A DNA stretch of 10,038 nucleotides, taken from positions 1 to 10,038 of the forward strand of contig CAJKZK010000065.1 of NCBI GenBank assembly GCA_905204225.1, given 5' to 3'. Source of the DNA: an uncultured Bacillota bacterium (lineage in GTDB: Bacteria > Bacillota_I > Bacilli_A > RFN20 > CAG-449). Positions 6,159 through 10,038 of the stretch are shown here, in pieces; within the stretch, counting starts at the first letter, position 1, and each line of letters begins with the position of its first letter. The position numbers and the translations under genes are program-made. The notes under the pieces were generated by a model that was not told the DNA's origin, did no database searches, and was given only the letters and a program-made list of their open reading frames with translations.

Positions 6159-8561
6159 ATGTTTGCAAATAAAGATGAATTTAAGAAAGAATTTAAAGAA
6201 AAAGTAGTTCAAAAATATGGTCGTTCTTATAAAGAATGTTCTAGTATTGAATTATATGAAGTACTTGGTGAAGTAGTAAATAGTTATGCAAGTAAAGATT
6301 TGATGTTATCAAAAGATTATGTAGAAAAACATCAAAAGAAACAATTAATTTATTTTTCAATGGAATTTTTAATTGGAAGATTATTGACTAATAATTTAAT
6401 TAATTTAGGTATTTATAATACTGTTAAAGATGGTTTAGATGATTTAGATATTGATTTAAATGATTTAGAAAATCAAGAAGCAGATGCTGGACTTGGTAAT
6501 GGTGGATTAGGAAGACTTGCTGCATGTTTTTTAGATTCTATTGCTTCTTTAAGATATCCAGGCCATGGTAATTCATTAAGATATCAATTTGGTTTCTTTA
6601 AACAAAAAATCATTGATGGTAAACAAGTAGAAGTTCCTGATAATTGGTTAAAAAATGATAATGTTTGGGAAATAAGAAAACCAGAAAAAGCTGTTGAAGT
6701 AGAATTTTATGGTAACGCTGAAACTTATGTTGATAATGATGGTAGAGTTAGATGTAGAACCATTAATAGTATGCATGTAAGAGCAGTACCTTATGATGTT
6801 ATGGTTATGGGATATAATCATAGAGCTATTAATACTTTAAGATTATGGTCAGCTGAAACAGTAGATGATTATATTGGTAGTTCACAATCATTTTCTGATT
6901 ATTTAAAATCTATTCATGAAATTTGTCATTCATTATATCCTGATGATTCAAATGAACATGGTAAAATGTTGAGATTAAGACAACAATATTTCTTAGTTTC
7001 TGCTGGATTAAAATCATTAATTAGAGAACATAAAAGAGTTTATGGTACATTAAATAATTTATGTGAAAAATTAGTGTTCCAATTAAATGATACTCATCCA
7101 ATTTTAGCTATTCCTGAACTTATGAGAATATTAATGGATGAAGAAGGATTTGGTTGGGATGAAGCATGGTATCAAGTTCAACATTCAATGGCTTATACTA
7201 ACCATACTGTTATGGCTGAAGCTCTAGAAAAATGGCCAACTCAATATATGATGACTTTACTTCCAAGAATTTATATGATTATTGAAGAAATTGATCGTAG
7301 ATTTGTATTATCTTTAAGAGAAAGTGGTCATGATGATGGATTTATATATCGTGTAAGAATTATTAAAGATGGTATGATTCATATGCCAAATTTAGGTATA
7401 CATGCTGGTTTCTCTGTTAATGGTGTTGCTTCTTTACATACAGAAATTTGTAAAAAAGATACATTTAAAGATTTATATAGTTTATATCCAGAAAAATTTA
7501 ATAATAAAACAAATGGTATAACTCATCGTAGATGGTTCTTAGCTTGTAATCCTGAATTAGCTAAATTAGTTACTTCTTTAATTGGTGATAGATGGATTAC
7601 TCATCCTAGTGATTTAGCTAAACTTGAAAAATTTATTGATGATAAAAAAGTTCTAAATAAAGTAAGAAAAATTAAATTAGAAAATAAAATTAAATTTGCA
7701 AAATATATTAAAGAACATAATGGTATTGATGTTGATGTTAATTCAATATTTGATACTCAAGTTAAAAGATTGCATGCTTATAAACGTCAACTTATGAACG
7801 TTTTAAGAATAATGTATTATTATTTAAAACTTAAATCTGATAAGAATTTCAAAATGTATCCACATACGTTTATATTTGGAGCTAAAGCTGCACCAAGTTA
7901 TTCTTTTGCTAAGAATGTTATTGAATTAATTAATTGCGTTGCTAATAAAGTTAATAATGATTCTGAAGTAAATAAATTCATGAAAGTTGTCTTTATTGAA
8001 AATTATGGCGTTTCAAGTGCAGAAATTATTATTCCAGGCAGTGATGTATCTGAACAGATTTCTACTGCTGGTAAAGAAGCTTCTGGTACATCAAATATGA
8101 AATTTATGATTAACGGTGCAATTACTTTAGGTACTCTTGATGGGGCTAATGTAGAAATTAATCAATTAGTTGGTGATGAAAATTCAGTTATTTTTGGTAA
8201 AAAAGATTATGAATTAGATGAAATTAGAAAGAATAATTCATATAAAGCATGGGATGTTTATAATTCAAATCCTGCTGTTAAAATGGTTATGGATTCATTA
8301 TTAAATGGAACATGGCATGATAATCCAAGTGAATTTAGACAAGTATTTGATGAAATAATGTGGAGAAATGATGAATTCTTTAATTTATTAGATTTAAATA
8401 GTTATTTACAAGCATCAAAAGAAATTGAAAAGAGATATAAACATCCAATGAAATGGGCTAGATCTTGCTTAATTAATATTGCTAAAGCTGGATATTTCTC
8501 TTCTGATAGAACAATTGAACAATATGTTGAAGATATTTGGCATTTAGAAAGAATTAGATAA
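6159..8561 (+). CDS. glgP: Glycogen/alpha-glucan phosphorylase
   Basis: GlgP removes glucose from non-reducing ends of glycogen by phosphorolysis, releasing glucose-1-phosphate, with pyridoxal phosphate as cofactor. The 800-residue length is normal for the GT35 family. Conserved blocks are FSMEFLIGR (66-74), GLGNGGLGRLAACFLDS (111-127), NDTHP (310-314), YTNHT (346-350), KTNGITHRRW (450-459), FDTQVKRLHAYKRQ (531-544) and the cofactor site EASGTSNMKF with K648 expected to bind PLP, followed by TLDGANVEI (659-667). The residue before N652 is Ile, where the family signature usually has Leu or Met, a conservative change. AAAGGAG (6146-6152), which overlaps the end of glgB, drives translation from 6159. 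The TAA stop overlaps the next ATG by one base. No synthase (glgA) or glgC/glgD lies in the window. Confidence 0.96.
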   Translation: MFANKDEFKKEFKEKVVQKYGRSYKECSSIELYEVLGEVVNSYASKDLMLSKDYVEKHQKKQLIYFSMEFLIGRLLTNNLINLGIYNTVKDGLDDLDIDLNDLENQEADAGLGNGGLGRLAACFLDSIASLRYPGHGNSLRYQFGFFKQKIIDGKQVEVPDNWLKNDNVWEIRKPEKAVEVEFYGNAETYVDNDGRVRCRTINSMHVRAVPYDVMVMGYNHRAINTLRLWSAETVDDYIGSSQSFSDYLKSIHEICHSLYPDDSNEHGKMLRLRQQYFLVSAGLKSLIREHKRVYGTLNNLCEKLVFQLNDTHPILAIPELMRILMDEEGFGWDEAWYQVQHSMAYTNHTVMAEALEKWPTQYMMTLLPRIYMIIEEIDRRFVLSLRESGHDDGFIYRVRIIKDGMIHMPNLGIHAGFSVNGVASLHTEICKKDTFKDLYSLYPEKFNNKTNGITHRRWFLACNPELAKLVTSLIGDRWITHPSDLAKLEKFIDDKKVLNKVRKIKLENKIKFAKYIKEHNGIDVDVNSIFDTQVKRLHAYKRQLMNVLRIMYYYLKLKSDKNFKMYPHTFIFGAKAAPSYSFAKNVIELINCVANKVNNDSEVNKFMKVVFIENYGVSSAEIIIPGSDVSEQISTAGKEASGTSNMKFMINGAITLGTLDGANVEINQLVGDENSVIFGKKDYELDEIRKNNSYKAWDVYNSNPAVKMVMDSLLNGTWHDNPSEFRQVFDEIMWRNDEFFNLLDLNSYLQASKEIEKRYKHPMKWARSCLINIAKAGYFSSDRTIEQYVEDIWHLERIR

Positions 8562-9457
8562 TGGATAAAAATTATTGCGTTTTAATTGATACAGAAAATG
8601 CATCTAAAAAAATAGCAGAAATTTTTACTGAAATTAATAAATATGGTGAAACTCCTATTAGAATTGCAGTAGGTAATTTCTTTGATAAATCAAACGGTTG
8701 GAAAAGTATTTGCGAAGAATACGCTATTACACCTATTCAAACTGTTAATTTTACTAAAGGTAAAAATTCGGCAGATATTTCTTTAGTAGTTGAAGGTATG
8801 GATTTATTATATTCTAAACAATATTTAGATGGATTAATTATTGTTGCATCTGATAGTGATTATACTGCATTAGCTAGAAGATGGAGAAATGAAGGTAAAG
8901 AAGTGATAGGTATTGGTAAAAAAACTACTCCTACTTCTTTAAAAAGTACTTGTACGACTTTTATTAATGTTGAAATTTTATTAAGTGATGAAGAAGCAAT
9001 CAAAGAAAAATCTAATAATATAGAAAATGTTAAAAAAGATTTAAAAGCACAAGTTAAAGAAATGTTAGAAACGCATGATGGTATTTTTCCTATATCTGGT
9101 TTAGTAAATGGTTTAATGAAATTAGATTCTTCATTTGATGTTAGAAATTATGGTTATAAAAAAGCACCTGAATTTTTCTCAAAAGAATTTAATGAAATAT
9201 TAGAAGTAAATGAATCTAAAAAGAATATTTATGTTGCTAAATTTAAATCAAATAAAATTGATAAAAATAAATTAAACCAAGAAATTATTGAAATTATTTC
9301 CCATAAGAAAAATAAAAAAATCAATATGGGAGAATTAAATAAAATTCTTGCTGAAAAAGGTATTGATTTATCACAAGTTGGTTATTCACGTATAAAAAAA
9401 TATCTTGAAACAATTAATGAATTAGAAATAAAAGGCGCAGATGTGCTTATTAAGTAA
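8561..9457 (+). CDS. NYN-domain putative RNase with tandem LOTUS/OST-HTH domains
   Basis: This 298-residue protein has an N-terminal NYN (LabA-like, PIN-fold) domain, about residues 5-140. It keeps the acidic residues expected of a metal-dependent nuclease: D10 in LIDTEN, D72 in NSADISLVVEGMD, and D98/D100 in SDSDYTALARR. A linker at about 141-158 is followed by a LOTUS/OST-HTH domain (about 160-217, with DVRNYGYKKAPEFF) and a probable second copy (about 237-290, with GELNKILAEKGIDLSQVGYSRIKKYL). NYN domains are predicted or proven RNases, and LOTUS domains are RNA-binding, so cleavage of a structured RNA is the likely activity; the target is unknown. It starts within the glgP stop (TAATG) and has only a weak upstream AGAAAG, pointing to translational coupling. 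It is the last gene before the terminator and has no signal peptide or membrane segment. Confidence 0.85.
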   Translation: MDKNYCVLIDTENASKKIAEIFTEINKYGETPIRIAVGNFFDKSNGWKSICEEYAITPIQTVNFTKGKNSADISLVVEGMDLLYSKQYLDGLIIVASDSDYTALARRWRNEGKEVIGIGKKTTPTSLKSTCTTFINVEILLSDEEAIKEKSNNIENVKKDLKAQVKEMLETHDGIFPISGLVNGLMKLDSSFDVRNYGYKKAPEFFSKEFNEILEVNESKKNIYVAKFKSNKIDKNKLNQEIIEIISHKKNKKINMGELNKILAEKGIDLSQVGYSRIKKYLETINELEIKGADVLIK

Positions 9458-9480
9458 AAAGGGTTAATCCCCTTTTTATT
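9456..9480 (+). terminator. Intrinsic terminator of the glgB-glgP-NYN operon
   Basis: AAAAAGGG (9456-9463) pairs with CCCTTTTT (9470-9477) around a six-base loop and is followed by ATTTT. The stem begins within the TAA stop codon of the NYN gene. It is the strongest terminator in the window and ends the operon cleanly. Confidence 0.88.
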
Positions 9481-9581
9481 TTGGGTTAACATTAATTTTA
9501 ATCTATTCATGTATATAGAGATTTGAAAAATATATTATAGCCCTAAAAATTTTTAATTTTTTTATAAATCTTTGAATTAGA

Positions 9582-10038
9582 TTATAAAGCTTCTTTATGA
9601 AATAAATATATTTTTTTCTTAAGAAAATCTGGATAAATTATTTTGACATCTTTACCAAAACGGGAAAAATAATTAAATAGTTGATCACAAGAAGAATAAA
9701 AATAAATAAAATTATTTTCTATTTTAGTAGGAATTGGTCTATGCATAAAGATTGTTTTCCATTTTTTTAATCCTTTTTCAGTTAATTCGACTTTACATTC
9801 ACAAAAACCAGAAGAAGAAAATTGAGGACCTTTTAAAATAATTTGATCTAAGGCATTTATTTCTTTATTTGAAAAAATAAAAGTATCATTAGTTACTAAT
9901 ACTTGATTTATTTTGTATAAATGTAAAGATAAACATCTATTTTTATTATTAGATGTTGTTTCTAATCCTATTAAAAAATTATATAATTTTTCTTTAGTGT
10001 TAACTACTTGATATGGTTTAAATATTTTATAATTATTA
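9582..10038 (-). CDS. WYL-domain transcriptional regulator, C-terminal part (partial)
   Basis: A minus-strand frame enters at the right edge and runs 151 codons to TAA at 9584-9582; the N-terminal part, where a helix-turn-helix would be expected, lies outside the window. The visible segment fits the WYL plus WCX region of YafY/PafC-like regulators: KPYQVV near the visible start, RCLSLHLYKI where the family has its R-x-x-x-x-RI strand, and a C-terminal stretch FNYFSRFGKDVKIIYPDFL matching the WCX pattern (Phe-Gly, then Pro-x-x-Leu). The name-giving Trp-Tyr-Leu seems replaced by Asn-Phe-Leu (NFLIG), so the domain is divergent. WYL proteins sense small ligands or nucleic acids and regulate transcription. 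The gene converges on the glycogen operon, with 124 bp between the two stops that hold the operon terminator and no other clear feature. The family call is good; the ligand is unknown. Confidence 0.7.
   Translation of the reverse strand, partial: NNYKIFKPYQVVNTKEKLYNFLIGLETTSNNKNRCLSLHLYKINQVLVTNDTFIFSNKEINALDQIILKGPQFSSSGFCECKVELTEKGLKKWKTIFMHRPIPTKIENNFIYFYSSCDQLFNYFSRFGKDVKIIYPDFLKKKIYLFHKEAL

Noticed and set aside
9461..9489. Short direct repeat GGGTTAA (9461-9467 and 9483-9489)
   Set aside because: Only seven bases, with one copy inside the terminator hairpin; no sign of a mobile element or integration site.
9534..9539. TATAAT on the minus strand in the gap after the operon terminator
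   Set aside because: No -35 element lies at a proper distance (the place holds AAAAAA) and no start codon with a ribosome-binding site follows.
9545..9563. A/T-only hairpin as terminator of the WYL gene on the minus strand
   Set aside because: The stem (AAAAATT/AATTTTT) has no G-C pair and is followed by AGGGC rather than a T run, so it is likely chance in AT-rich DNA.

Overview
The window comes from a very AT-rich bacterial chromosome with Shine-Dalgarno-led genes, TTG-type -35 boxes, short spacers between genes and catabolite-control-like (cre-like) sites. Protein families and base composition point to a low-GC Bacillota or near-Mycoplasmatota lineage, of the kind seen among uncultured gut Bacilli and Erysipelotrichia. 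That placement is inference. Tryptophan is written TGG throughout, no gene has an in-frame TGA, and no gene here stops at TGA (TAA six times, TAG once). This fits the standard bacterial code with TGA hardly used.

Layout from left to right. Positions 1-25 hold the first codons of a minus-strand gene that leaves the window. A divergent intergenic region (26-150) separates it from a plus-strand pair: a long U32-family protein of the RlhA/TrhP RNA-hydroxylation type (151-2406) and, one base later, a small polynucleotide-kinase-like P-loop kinase (2408-2860). A hairpin at 2875-2900 sits between this pair and the convergent acetate kinase gene ackA (minus, 2926-4110).

ackA is divergent from a glycogen operon. 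The 206-bp region between their starts holds a good promoter for each side, two cre-like sites 42 bp apart centre to centre, and two perfect AT-rich inverted repeats. The operon runs glgB (branching enzyme, start corrected to 4317), glgP (glycogen phosphorylase) and an NYN-domain putative RNase with one clear and one probable LOTUS/OST-HTH domain. The last gene overlaps the glgP stop by one base (TAATG). A strong intrinsic terminator at 9456-9480 closes the operon. At the right edge (9582-10038, minus) lies the C-terminal part of a WYL-domain transcriptional regulator whose eponymous motif is degenerate.

How the genes may work together: GlgB and GlgP handle glycogen branching and phosphorolysis, feeding glucose-1-phosphate to glycolysis, while AckA makes ATP at the acetate end of fermentation. 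Shared cre-like elements could tune both arms to sugar supply. The synthase and ADP-glucose pyrophosphorylase genes are absent here and would have to lie elsewhere. The most unusual arrangement is the putative RNA-binding NYN-LOTUS nuclease translationally coupled to glycogen phosphorylase; the second is the U32/PNK-like kinase pair. No mobile element, CRISPR array, rRNA or tRNA gene was seen.
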